A stretch of DNA of 36,851 nucleotides from Gemmatimonadaceae bacterium (GTDB taxonomy: Bacteria; Gemmatimonadota; Gemmatimonadetes; Gemmatimonadales; Gemmatimonadaceae), in contig JABFXC010000115.1 in assembly GCA_013361935.1 (NCBI GenBank), positions 1-36,851 of the forward strand, given 5' to 3'. Below, piece after piece: positions 14,830 through 23,336 of the stretch (position 1 is its first letter; every line of letters starts with the position of its first letter). The notes under the pieces were generated by a model. That model did not search any database, had not been told where the DNA came from, and worked only from the letters and a program-made list of their open reading frames with translations. A program made the position numbers and the translations under genes.

Positions 14830-16266
14830 ATGCAACGAACGGCTTCACTCATCGCACTCTGTGCGCTCGTCGCCTGTCAGGACCGGGCGACCCCCACTTC
14901 GCCCGCCGCGGCCGCCGCCATCGCCGCCGATCGCTCGCCCGGCGCGACGCCTGGCACCATCGAGCTGACTCAGGTCGCCGAGGGGTTCACGCAGCCCGTC
15001 GGGCTCGTCCACGCCAACGATGGCAGCGGCCGCCTCTTCGTCATCGACCAGGTCGGTCTCATTCGCGTCATCGAGCGTGATGGGACGCTGCGCCCCGAGC
15101 CCTTTCTCGATCTCCGAAGCAAACTGGTTCCCCTGAACCCGTTCTACGACGAGCGCGGACTTCTCGGGCTCGCCTTTCATCCGCGGTACAGGCAGAACGG
15201 GAAGTTCTACGTCTACTACAGCGCGCCCCTGCGCGCCGGCGCCCCCGCGGGCTACAACGTCACGAGCACGATCGCCGAGTATCGCGTGTCGTCCGACGCG
15301 AGCCGCGCCGACCCGGGCTCGGAGCGGATTCTGCTCCAGGTGGACAAGCCGCAGAGCAATCATAACGGTGGCACGATCGCCTTCGGCCCCGAGGACGGGA
15401 ACCTCTACATCTCGATCGGCGACGGCGGGGGCGCGAACGACGTCGGCCTGGGTCACGTCGAGGACTGGTACGCGACGAACGCCGGCGGCAACGGGCAGGA
15501 CGTCACCCACAACCTCCTCGGCAACATCCTCCGCATCGACGTGGACCACCGCGCCGGCGGGGCGCAGTACGCGATCCCGCGCGACAACCCCTTCGCGCGC
15601 GGCGGTGGCCTGCCCGAGATCTACGCATACGGCTTCCGCAACCCGTGGAGATTCGCGTTCGACATGAAGGGCCAGCACGACCTCATCGCGGGTGACGCGG
15701 GCCAGAATCGCTGGGAGGAAGTGGATCTCGTCCAGCGCGGTGGGAACTACGGGTGGAACGTGAAGGAGGGCACGCACTGCTTCAGCACCGCGAACCCGCG
15801 GGCGGATCTTCCTTCATGTCCGAGCGCGACGTCCGATGGCACGCCACTCATCGATCCGGTGATCGAGTACGCGAACGGAGCGCAGGGAGCGGGGGGCGTC
15901 GGGCTGGTCGTGGTCGGCGGCGTCGTCTACCGCGGTCACCGCGTGGACGGGCTCGACGGTCGCTACATCTTCGGCGACTGGAGCAGGAGCTTCGCCGGTG
16001 CGCCGTCGGGGCAGCTCTTCGTCTCGACGCCGATGGGACAGCGCATGTGGGGGATGCAGAAGCTCATGATCGCCGGCAGTCCCGACGGCGAGCTGCACCA
16101 CCGCGTGCTCGGCTTCGGCCAGGATCCGCGCGGCGAGGTCTACGTCCTCACCACCGACAAAAGCGGCCCGACCGGAACCACCGGGAAGGTGTTCCTGATC
16201 TCCGGACCGCACCACGCCGGCGACGTGGACGACGATCACGGGGACGACGTCGGCGACGACAGCTAG
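14830..16266 (+). CDS. PQQ-type soluble glucose/sorbosone dehydrogenase lipoprotein
   Basis: A 478-aa beta-propeller of the GSDH/sorbosone dehydrogenase family (PQQ-dependent aldose sugar dehydrogenase, Yli type). The N-terminus MQRTASLIALCALVAC carries a lipobox (LVAC), so it is a lipoprotein. Family motifs: GFTQPVGLVH, DERGLLGLAFHPRY, KPQSNHNGGTIAFGPEDGNLYISIGDGG, GNILRID, YAYGFRNPWRFAFD and the C-terminal HRVLGFGQDPRGEVYVLTTD. It oxidises aldoses outside the cytoplasm if PQQ is bound. It ends in a very acidic tail (DVDDDHGDDVGDDS) of unclear role, perhaps calcium binding. ATG 14830 is preceded by GGAGGGG at 14819-14825, a strong ribosome site. Confidence 0.85.
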   Translation: MQRTASLIALCALVACQDRATPTSPAAAAAIAADRSPGATPGTIELTQVAEGFTQPVGLVHANDGSGRLFVIDQVGLIRVIERDGTLRPEPFLDLRSKLVPLNPFYDERGLLGLAFHPRYRQNGKFYVYYSAPLRAGAPAGYNVTSTIAEYRVSSDASRADPGSERILLQVDKPQSNHNGGTIAFGPEDGNLYISIGDGGGANDVGLGHVEDWYATNAGGNGQDVTHNLLGNILRIDVDHRAGGAQYAIPRDNPFARGGGLPEIYAYGFRNPWRFAFDMKGQHDLIAGDAGQNRWEEVDLVQRGGNYGWNVKEGTHCFSTANPRADLPSCPSATSDGTPLIDPVIEYANGAQGAGGVGLVVVGGVVYRGHRVDGLDGRYIFGDWSRSFAGAPSGQLFVSTPMGQRMWGMQKLMIAGSPDGELHHRVLGFGQDPRGEVYVLTTDKSGPTGTTGKVFLISGPHHAGDVDDDHGDDVGDDS

Positions 16267-16367
16267 CTGCGCGCGACGCGGCTTGCCACGGTCGTCAGTG
16301 ACCTGACGGGAGCAACGGTGGAGGAGAGCCACCGCTGTTGTCGGCAAGTCGCTGGCGGCCGAACGAC

Positions 16368-16524
16368 GGGAGTACGGGAGTACGGGAGTACGGGGGGTAC
16401 GGGGGTACGCAACTGCGACATGGCAGTGCCGTACTCCCGTACCCCGTACTCCCGGCACCACATGGCAGTGCCGTGCTCCCGGCACCACATGGCGGTTGCC
16501 TACTCCCGTACTCCCGTACTCCCC
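16368..16524. repeat. Palindrome and tandem array of GGGAGTAC words
   Basis: The left arm has GGGAGTAC repeated three times from 16368; the right arms (16430-16453 and 16501-16524) are built from its complement, GTACTCCC. Between them a unit containing ACATGGCAGTGCCGT recurs three times (near 16418, 16461 and, diverged, 16487). The right arm is read through by the cyanophycinase gene and supplies its last residues and stop codon (16500). Confidence 0.7.
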
Positions 16525-17396
16525 GCAGTCTCGCCCTTGACCGACGTCACCGCCTTCGGCTCGGCCTTCGACTTCACCAGGCAGTCGAGCTCGCGCTCAC
16601 GCAGGTTGAACTCGTAGCCGGGGCCGAGCAGGCCGACGCGGAGGTAGCTCAGCGTCAGACGCGAGCCGCTCGTCACCTCGTTCGCGTTGTCGAAGCGCAC
16701 GCCACGCCCGTCGACGAAGGTGACGCCCCCTTTGCCGACGACCTCGGCGAGATGGCCGTCGACGACGAGTGCGGTGTCCTCGTCGATGCCGAGTCCCATC
16801 AGATCGGGGTTCGACGCGATGGCGACGAAGAGCCGCTGCAGTCTGCGGCGCTCGGCGAAGTGGGTGTCGATCATCGCGCGGAAGCCGAGCAGTCCGAGCC
16901 CGGGGCCGATGTGCATGTCGGTGCTGACCCCGTCCTCGTCGATCTCCCCGCCGGCGAGGATCGTCTCGGTGAGCGCGGCCGCGCCCGCGCTCGTGCCGCA
17001 GACCACCGCGCCGCGGCGGTACGCCTCGCGGATCGCGTCGCCGACGCGCGAGCCGCCGATGGTCGCGACGAGGTGCACCTGGTCGCCCCCGCCGAGGAAG
17101 ATCCCCTGCGCCTCGGAGACGAGCTGCGCGATGCGCCGGTCCTGCGCGACCTCGCGCCGGTCGACGATCGGGATCTCGACGTTCGTCGCGCCGGCGACCT
17201 TGAGGTCGTTCCGCCAGGCGATCGCCGAGCCCAGCGGATCGCTCGACGCGGTGGTGAAGCCGACGATGCGGCCGCCGTCGTGCGCGTGGCTGCGGCGGAC
17301 GAAGGTGCCTAACGCCTCGCCATCGGCGCTGCACCCGCCGCCGATGAGGACGAGGGTGCCGCAAGTATCGCCGGCGCGGCGCTGGGACGGGGTCAT
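16500..17396 (-). CDS. cphB: Cyanophycinase
   Basis: A 298-aa intracellular serine peptidase (S51 family) that degrades cyanophycin to beta-Asp-Arg dipeptides. The nucleophile is S136 in VVCGTSAGAAAL; the N-terminal strand LVLIGGGCSADGE and the IFLGGGDQVHLV segment before it match the family, and DTHFAERRRLQRL follows. Length is normal. ATG 17396 overlaps the stop of the CphA-like gene as ATGA. The final residues (TGSTGVRE) are encoded by the GTACTCCC word repeat in the spacer, so the C-terminal tail seems to have been gained from it. It is the last gene of a three-gene cyanophycin operon. Confidence 0.9.
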   Translation of the reverse strand: MTPSQRRAGDTCGTLVLIGGGCSADGEALGTFVRRSHAHDGGRIVGFTTASSDPLGSAIAWRNDLKVAGATNVEIPIVDRREVAQDRRIAQLVSEAQGIFLGGGDQVHLVATIGGSRVGDAIREAYRRGAVVCGTSAGAAALTETILAGGEIDEDGVSTDMHIGPGLGLLGFRAMIDTHFAERRRLQRLFVAIASNPDLMGLGIDEDTALVVDGHLAEVVGKGGVTFVDGRGVRFDNANEVTSGSRLTLSYLRVGLLGPGYEFNLRERELDCLVKSKAEPKAVTSVKGETAGSTGVRE

Positions 17397-18484
17397 CCCT
17401 TCGCCTCCCCCTCGCCGCAGCGCGCGGACCAGCAGCGGGCGGCGAGCGCCGCCGCCACCTGCGAAGAGGCGGGTGCGTCGTCGCGCAGCGGCCCGGCGTC
17501 CTCGACGCGGCCACCGACGTCGAGAACGATGCGGCCGCGCTCGACGAGCGCGACGGCGACGGCGACCTTCTGGTCGCGGCGGGTCACGTCGTCGTCGGTG
17601 GCGAAGATCGCGACGCGGCATCCTTCGTCGCGCGCGCGGTCCTGGACCTCCCATGCCTTCGCCGGCGCGATCATCACCCCGCGGCGGTGCACCGCGTCGG
17701 CGAGCACCGCGACCAGGCGGCTCGCGCGCTCAGGATCCTGGTAGCGACGTGGCACGTCGGTCAGCTTCGTGTCGAGCACGATCGCCATCTCCGAGTGCGA
17801 GTAGGGAAGCCCGGCGTTCAGGATGTAGGAGGGCGCGACGTCGATGACCAGCGCGTCCCGCGCCACGCCATGGCGCAGCATCGCCTCGCGGGTCTCGCCG
17901 CGTCCCTCGCCGCCGGTGATCCCGCAGAAGACCTCCTGGATCGGCGGCGGCACGTCGGGCAGCGCGGCGAGCGCGCGCAGCTCGGCGACGTACGCATCGA
18001 CGCCGTCGAGCGTCCCGGCGAAGGCGCGCTGCACCGTCTCCAGCGCCAGCGCCGCCGCGCGAAGCCCCACCTGCTCGTGGACGCGCTCGAAGATCAGCGT
18101 GTACTCGCCGTCGACGTCGCCCCCGCGCGTGCGCCCGTAGCCGACGTCGTGGCCGATCATCGTCTGCAGCTCGAGCGCGACGTGCTCGATGATGTGGGCC
18201 GCGTAGGTCCCGCGGCGCAGCCGCGTCACGAACCCGCCGCGCTCGCCGATGCTGCAGCGATGCTCCATGAGCCCGGGCATCGCGGCGAGGAGCGCGTCCG
18301 TCAGCCCCGGGACGTCGGCGGAGGAGATGTTCTCGTACGCGCCGACGAGAAGGTCCATGCGGATGATCGGCTCGCTCATCCAGTAGTTCGCGCCGCGCGT
18401 CGCGTGCAGCGTCGTCATCCGGATCTCGACCGCGGGATCGGGACGCGTACCGGCGCGCGACTCGGCGGCGACGGTGGCGCTCAA
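17393..18484 (-). CDS. CphA-derived protein lacking the ATP-grasp domain
   Basis: A 363-aa paralogue of cyanophycin synthetase. Residues 1-~175 align with the CphA N-domain: RMTTLHATRGANYW against RMTRLRALRGPNYW, then HIIEHVALELQ (H97, E100, H101, E105) against HILEHVAIELQ. The ATP-grasp domain is absent. Next comes a shortened Mur-ligase-like middle domain whose P-loop is degenerate (GITGGEGRGE against VTGTNGKTT), followed by ALVIDVAPSYILNAGLPYSHSEM, which aligns with the CphA VLETARGGIIRAGLGFDEAD region. The start is TTG 18484, overlapping the cphA stop as TTGA, and the extra 22 residues keep the CphA-like PDPAVEIRM; ATG 18418 is an alternative. It cannot be an ATP-using ligase, but the conserved HxxEH may be functional. 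Confidence 0.8.
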   Translation of the reverse strand: MSATVAAESRAGTRPDPAVEIRMTTLHATRGANYWMSEPIIRMDLLVGAYENISSADVPGLTDALLAAMPGLMEHRCSIGERGGFVTRLRRGTYAAHIIEHVALELQTMIGHDVGYGRTRGGDVDGEYTLIFERVHEQVGLRAAALALETVQRAFAGTLDGVDAYVAELRALAALPDVPPPIQEVFCGITGGEGRGETREAMLRHGVARDALVIDVAPSYILNAGLPYSHSEMAIVLDTKLTDVPRRYQDPERASRLVAVLADAVHRRGVMIAPAKAWEVQDRARDEGCRVAIFATDDDVTRRDQKVAVAVALVERGRIVLDVGGRVEDAGPLRDDAPASSQVAAALAARCWSARCGEGEAKG

Positions 18485-21228
18485 GCGTCCGCTCCCGCCG
18501 CGCCGCCCTCGATGGACGCACGCGCGCGCGCGTCCGCGCGCACCGGATCCGCGTAGAATTGCGCGGGCGGGTGCGGCGCCTGCGCGCGCACGAGATCGAG
18601 TACCCCGGAGACGTCGTCCACCGTCACCACGGCGAGATCGTTCTCCTCGAGGAGCGAGAGCGCGTGCTGCACCGCCTCCAGCTCGTCGCGCACGATCTCG
18701 ATCGCCTCGCGCCTCAGCCCGCCCGCCGTGAGACCCTCGATGAGCAGCTCGGCGATCTCCCCCGGGGCGCGGCCGCGCAGGTCGTCGTCCTCCTTCACGA
18801 TCGCGTGGTCGAGCGCGCGTCCGGCGATGCGGCCGACGGCGCGGATGTCGTCGTCGCGCCGGTCGCCGGGGACCGTTATGACGCCGACCTTCCGGCGGAC
18901 CGGCATGCTCGCGACCATGTCCATCAGCCCCTCGATCGCCGCCGCGTTGTGCGCGTAGTCGACGATCACGCGCTTGGTGCCGAGCCGCAGCACGTTGAGG
19001 CGGCCGGGCGTCAGCGACGGTGAAGGGAAGAAGGAGAGCAGCCCGGCGCGGATGTCGTCGTAGCGCATCCCCTGCACGTACGCCGCGCAGATCGCGGCGA
19101 GCACGTTCCCGAACTGGAACTTCGCCGCGCCGCCGATGGTCAGCGGCACCTCGCGCGCCGGCGCGACGGGGATGCGCAGCCGGCCGCGCCGGATGACGAA
19201 GGTGTCGTTCTCGATCCGCGCGCCGATCCCGCCGCGGCCGATGTGGTCCTCGAAGATCTCGTTCGTCCCCTCGGGACGCGTCGAGAAATAGACGATGTCG
19301 GCGGTCGTGCGCTCGCGCATCTGCGCGACGAGCGGATCGTCGGCGTTGAGCACCGCGTGCCCCTCGCGCTTCACCACCGCGGCGATGACGGCTTTCACCT
19401 CGGCGAGCTGCTCGAGGGTGTGGATTCCGCGAAGCCCGAGATGGTCCGCGCTCACGTTGAGCACGATCCCGACGTCCGCCTCGTCGAAGCCGAGGCCGGC
19501 GCGGATGATCCCGCCGCGCGCCGTCTCGAGCACGGCGACGTCGACCGTCGGGTTGGAGAGGATGATGTTCGCCGAGAAGGGACCGGTCATGTCCCCTTCC
19601 ATCACGAGCCGGTTCTGCAGGTAGACGCCGTCCGTCGTCGTGAAGCCGACGGTCATCCCGTTGTGGCGGAAGAGGTGCGCGATCAGCCGCGTCGTCGTCG
19701 TCTTGCCGTTGGTGCCGGTGACGGCGATGACGGGGATCGTCGGCTCCGTCCCCGGGGGATAGAGCATGTCGATGATCGGCGCACCGACGTTGCGCGGCGT
19801 CCCCTCGGTGGGATGCGTGTGCATCCGGATCCCCGGCGCCGCGTTCACCTCGATGATCACCGCGCCGTTCTCGCGGAAGGGAACGGAGATGTCCGGTGTG
19901 ATGACGTCGATCCCGGCGATGTCGAGCCCGACGGCACCGGCGGCCATCTCGCACGCGGTCACGTTGTCGGGGTGCATCTCGTCGGTGCGGTCGATCGAGG
20001 TGCCGCCCGTCGAGAGGTTCGCCGTCCCGCGCAGCGGCACGAGCTCGCCCTCCGCGGGCACGGTCTCGAAGCTGCGCCCCGAGCCGGCGAGGAACTCCTC
20101 GGTCGACCGGTCGTTCGGCAGGAAGGTGAGGATCCTCGTGTGCCCGCGGCCGCGGCGCGGGTCGCGGTTCGCCGCGTCGATGAGCTGCCGGATGGTGCTC
20201 ACCCCGTCGCCGACGACGCGCGCCGGCACGCGCTCGGCGCAGGCGATGACCTTCCCGTTGATGACCAGCACGCGGTGGTCGTTGCCGCCGGCGAACTGCT
20301 CGACGACGATGCGGCGCCCGTACTCGCGGGCGAGGGGCCACGCCGCCTTCACGTCGTCCGGCGTGCGCAGCGCGCCCGAGATGCCGCGCCCGTGGCTCGC
20401 GTCGAGCGGCTTGAGGATGACGGGGAACCCGATCTCCTCCGCCGCCTCGATCGCGCCCTCCAGCGAGGTCGCGACGTCGCCGCGCGGCACCGGGAGCCCG
20501 ATGTTCCGCAGCACGCGCTTCGTGTCGTCCTTGTCCTGCGCGATCTCGACGCCGATCGCGCTGGTGAAGTCGGACATCGTCGCCTGGATGCGCCGCAGGT
20601 TCTTGCCGAGTCCGAGCTGGACGAGCGAGCCGCTGTTCAGCCGGCGGACAGGGATCCCGCGCCGGCGCGCCTCCTCGACCACCGCCGCCGTCGAGGGGCC
20701 GAGCCGCACGTCCTGGTGCAGCTCGCCGAGGTCCTCGACGATCCGGTCGACGTCCACGCTCTCCCCGACCAGCGCCGCGCGGACGATGGTCACCGCGTCG
20801 CGCATCGCCTGCAGCCCGACCTCCTCCTCCTCGTAGGCGACGATCACCCACCAGACGCCCTCGTCCCCGCTCGCGACGACACGGCCGAAGGAGACGTCGC
20901 TCCCGGCGAGCGTCTGCAGCTCGATGGCGACGTGCTCGAGGATGTGCGGGATGTGCGTCCCGTCGCGCAGCCGCTCGATGAACCCGCCCGCGGCGCCGCG
21001 CGAGCACGGATGCTCGTGCAGCGTCGGCAGCGCGCCGACCAGGCGCTCGGTGAAGCCGGGAACGTGCGCCGACGTCACCTGCTCGAGGCTGCCGAGCGTG
21101 AGGTCGCAGGCGATGACGGGAGCGAGACGCCAGTAGTTGGGACCGCGGAGGGCGCGCAGACGAGTCATGCGCAGCTCACTCGGATCGATCGGCGTTGCCG
21201 AGGGGGACGCTTGGAGAGTTTCCGACAT
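18481..21228 (-). CDS. cphA: Cyanophycin synthetase
   Basis: A 915-aa enzyme that builds cyanophycin from Asp and Arg with ATP. Domain order: N-domain (~20-190, with H95-x-x-E98-H99 and E103), ATP-grasp (~210-480, including PVILKPLDASHGRGIS, EQFAGGNDHRVLVI and the Mg site VIIEVNAAPGIRMH) and a Mur-ligase-like half (~495-880) with P-loop GTNGKT (K509), the ETARGGI segment and a DYAHN motif typical of Mur C-terminal ligase domains. All are intact, so it is probably active. Length is typical for CphA1. ATG 21228 begins MSETLQAS. It starts a minus-strand operon with the CphA-like gene and cphB, giving both synthesis and breakdown. Confidence 0.95.
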   Translation of the reverse strand: MSETLQASPSATPIDPSELRMTRLRALRGPNYWRLAPVIACDLTLGSLEQVTSAHVPGFTERLVGALPTLHEHPCSRGAAGGFIERLRDGTHIPHILEHVAIELQTLAGSDVSFGRVVASGDEGVWWVIVAYEEEEVGLQAMRDAVTIVRAALVGESVDVDRIVEDLGELHQDVRLGPSTAAVVEEARRRGIPVRRLNSGSLVQLGLGKNLRRIQATMSDFTSAIGVEIAQDKDDTKRVLRNIGLPVPRGDVATSLEGAIEAAEEIGFPVILKPLDASHGRGISGALRTPDDVKAAWPLAREYGRRIVVEQFAGGNDHRVLVINGKVIACAERVPARVVGDGVSTIRQLIDAANRDPRRGRGHTRILTFLPNDRSTEEFLAGSGRSFETVPAEGELVPLRGTANLSTGGTSIDRTDEMHPDNVTACEMAAGAVGLDIAGIDVITPDISVPFRENGAVIIEVNAAPGIRMHTHPTEGTPRNVGAPIIDMLYPPGTEPTIPVIAVTGTNGKTTTTRLIAHLFRHNGMTVGFTTTDGVYLQNRLVMEGDMTGPFSANIILSNPTVDVAVLETARGGIIRAGLGFDEADVGIVLNVSADHLGLRGIHTLEQLAEVKAVIAAVVKREGHAVLNADDPLVAQMRERTTADIVYFSTRPEGTNEIFEDHIGRGGIGARIENDTFVIRRGRLRIPVAPAREVPLTIGGAAKFQFGNVLAAICAAYVQGMRYDDIRAGLLSFFPSPSLTPGRLNVLRLGTKRVIVDYAHNAAAIEGLMDMVASMPVRRKVGVITVPGDRRDDDIRAVGRIAGRALDHAIVKEDDDLRGRAPGEIAELLIEGLTAGGLRREAIEIVRDELEAVQHALSLLEENDLAVVTVDDVSGVLDLVRAQAPHPPAQFYADPVRADARARASIEGGAAGADA

Positions 21229-21414
21229 GTGTAGACGCGACGACGCCCGCGTCGGAGCGACACGGGCGTCGGGAGGAAGGGCAAGTCGTGTACCCTTACC
21301 GGGGTCAGGGGTCCGGGGTCGGGGGTCGGCGTCCTGCTTGCGGTGCGGCGGCAGGGCGTGGAATTTCCCGCCTGCCCTGTGACCACGCCGGAGGTCTCAC
21401 GCACAACCTCCCGG
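21229..21414. promoter_or_regulatory. Divergent spacer between cphA and a methyltransferase
   Basis: No gene is seen. It should contain the cphA promoter (minus) and the methyltransferase promoter (plus), though I cannot identify clear -35/-10 pairs. GACGCCCG near 21241 pairs with CGGGCGTC near 21262 (a hairpin close to the cphA start). GGGGTCAGGGGTCCGGGG words follow from about 21299, similar to those at 25340, but without the matching C-rich arm. Confidence 0.4.
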
Positions 21415-22326
21415 ATGATGAGCTCCGACACGTCCCGTCCATCGCTGGTTCGCCGCCTTGGCCGCCTCATCCCCGTCCGCTGGAGGATGCGGGTCATCGA
21501 CTGGATTCTGCGACTGCAGGAACCAGGGGTGCGGCGACTGTACGAGCGAACGCGGGTCGCGCCCGAGTACATGGGTCTCGACGAGCTCAGGGTCCTGGCG
21601 CGCGAGTTCCCCGTGCTGCCGCCGGATTATTCCTACGAGCCGAGCGCGCTCGCGCGTCGCGGCGAGGAGCGCGCGGCGATCGTCCTGCCGCTCGTCTCGA
21701 GCCCGGGCGTGTTCGTCGAGATCGGCGCGCGCGACGGGATGGTGCTGACCGCGATCGCGGAGCAGGGTCACCTGGCGATCGCCGTCGACATCGAAGTCGG
21801 CGTGATCGATCCGCGCGCGCGCGCCGCGGGGGTGCGTTTCATCCAGACCGACGCGACGCGGCTCTGCTTCCCCGACGAATCCGTGGATGTCGTCTATTCG
21901 TTCGCGACCTTCGAGCACCTCCCCGACCCCGACGCGACCTTCGCCGAGATCGCCCGCGTGCTGAAGAAGGGCGGGCACGCGTACATCGATTTCGCCGGTC
22001 TCGGATGGACGCATCGCGGCGCGCACATGTACAAGTCGGTCGGCATCCCGTTCATCACCGCGCTCTTCACCCGGGAGACGATCGATCGGTACGTCACCGA
22101 GCAGGGGCTGCCGAACGACTTCCCGCACGTGAACGACTGGCCGGTCGAGCGCTTTCGCGTGCTGTTCGATCGGTACTCGCCGACGATGGAGCGGCGCTTC
22201 TACCGGGAGACGAAGGATCGCTTCCGCTTTCCCTTCCTTCGCCGGTTCATGGCCCACGCGCGGCGCTCGCCGTCGTTCGACTCGCTGCTCGTCGATCAGG
22301 TTCAGGGACTCTTCCGCAAGCGATAG
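21415..22326 (+). CDS. Class I SAM-dependent methyltransferase (type 11)
   Basis: A 303-aa Rossmann-fold methyltransferase. After a basic N-terminal helix region (residues ~1-50), motif I is VFVEIGARDGMVLTAIAEQG (about residue 100), the acidic SAM-ribose strand AIAVDIEVG follows, then RFIQTDATRLCFPDESVDVVYSFATFEHLPDP (motifs II-III), then KKGGHAYIDF. This order is standard for methyltransferase type 11 proteins, and the FEHL motif is typical. The C-terminal third is basic. The start is one of two adjacent ATGs (21415 or 21418); no strong ribosome site is seen, so it is uncertain. The substrate is unknown. Confidence 0.8.
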   Translation: MMSSDTSRPSLVRRLGRLIPVRWRMRVIDWILRLQEPGVRRLYERTRVAPEYMGLDELRVLAREFPVLPPDYSYEPSALARRGEERAAIVLPLVSSPGVFVEIGARDGMVLTAIAEQGHLAIAVDIEVGVIDPRARAAGVRFIQTDATRLCFPDESVDVVYSFATFEHLPDPDATFAEIARVLKKGGHAYIDFAGLGWTHRGAHMYKSVGIPFITALFTRETIDRYVTEQGLPNDFPHVNDWPVERFRVLFDRYSPTMERRFYRETKDRFRFPFLRRFMAHARRSPSFDSLLVDQVQGLFRKR

Positions 22327-22358
22327 TCGCCGGGCACGGGACGCGGCTGGCGCCCGTC

Positions 22359-23270
22359 TCAGGGCACCTCGATCGTCCCCTCGCTCATCACCACCGACGC
22401 CCCACCGACGCGGACCGCCTCCACATGTCCGCCGCGCTTGTCCACCTCGATCTCGATGATGCTCGGCCGGCCCATCTCGAAGCCCTGCTCGACGACCCAG
22501 CGCAGGGTGCCGTCCTGCCGCGGGTCGCGGGCCGCGAGGTAGCCGCCGAGCGCGGCGCAGGCCGAGCCCGTGGCCGGATCCTCGGGGACGCTGATCCCCG
22601 GCGCGTACATCCGCGCGCGGATGTCCGACCCCTCGCGCTCCGGATCGCGCGAGAAGACCATGATCATCGACGCCCACGCCCTGCCTAACGTTCGCTCCCA
22701 CAGGTCGACGCGGATGCGCGAGCGCTTCACCGCGTCGCGGTCCTTCAGCGGAACGAAGACGAACGGAAGCCCGCAGGACACCGCCTGCGGGGCGAAGTGT
22801 CCGCCGACCAGATCCTTCGATTCGAGGGAGAGCATCTCGGCGAGCGTCTCGCGCGTCGGCACCGGCGGACCGATCTCCGGAAGCTTCGCCACGGAGAGCT
22901 GCGCGAACACCGGCTGCCCGTCGCGCGAGCGGATCGTCACCGGCACGGGCCCGACTCCTTCCTCGAAGACGATCTTCGTCTCGTTGCCGGTGAGCCCGAT
23001 CTCGCCGATCGCCGCGAGCACGTGCGCGCTCCCGACCGTCGGATGTCCGGCGAACGGCACCTCGCCTCCCGGCGTCCAGATCCGGAGCTTCCGCGTCCCG
23101 CCATTCTCCGGCGGGAAGACGAACGTCGTCTCCGAGAAGTTGAATTCGCGCGCCAGCGCGAACATTCGCTCGTCGTCGAGGCCACGCGCGTCGGGAAGCA
23201 CGGCGAGCTGGTTCCCGCCGAAGGGCTTGTCGGTGAAGACATCCGCTGTCACGTATCTATAACGCGGCAT
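22359..23270 (-). CDS. PhzF-family isomerase/epimerase
   Basis: A 303-aa protein of the PhzF/DapF-like two-domain fold. Family landmarks: RYVTADVFTDKPFGGNQLAVLPDARGL at the N-terminus, the catalytic-region EFNFSETTFV, the conserved PFAGHPTVGSAHVL, and the C-terminal GISVPEDPATGSACAALGGYLA. PhzF proper isomerises a phenazine precursor; most relatives have unknown substrates, and no phenazine genes are present here, so only the fold is claimed. ATG 23270 lies directly behind an A-rich stretch (AAAAAATG) and begins the conserved sequence. The stretch upstream is AT-rich for this genome (TTTTCAAAGAATC around 23291), a plausible promoter. Confidence 0.88.
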   Translation of the reverse strand: MPRYRYVTADVFTDKPFGGNQLAVLPDARGLDDERMFALAREFNFSETTFVFPPENGGTRKLRIWTPGGEVPFAGHPTVGSAHVLAAIGEIGLTGNETKIVFEEGVGPVPVTIRSRDGQPVFAQLSVAKLPEIGPPVPTRETLAEMLSLESKDLVGGHFAPQAVSCGLPFVFVPLKDRDAVKRSRIRVDLWERTLGRAWASMIMVFSRDPEREGSDIRARMYAPGISVPEDPATGSACAALGGYLAARDPRQDGTLRWVVEQGFEMGRPSIIEIEVDKRGGHVEAVRVGGASVVMSEGTIEVP

Positions 23271-23336
23271 TTTTTGTGTCGGTGCGGGGCTTTTCAAAGA
23301 ATCAGTGCGGGAGATGGGCACATTTGAAAGGGCGGG

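Noticed and set aside
16368..16524. Possible CRISPR array
   Set aside because: The repeated units are GGGAGTAC words without regular spacers of constant size, and no cas gene is near.
19243..21234. 663-codon plus frame opposite cphA
   Set aside because: cphA is complete with all catalytic motifs; the plus frame is Arg/Ala/Asp/His-rich without domain.
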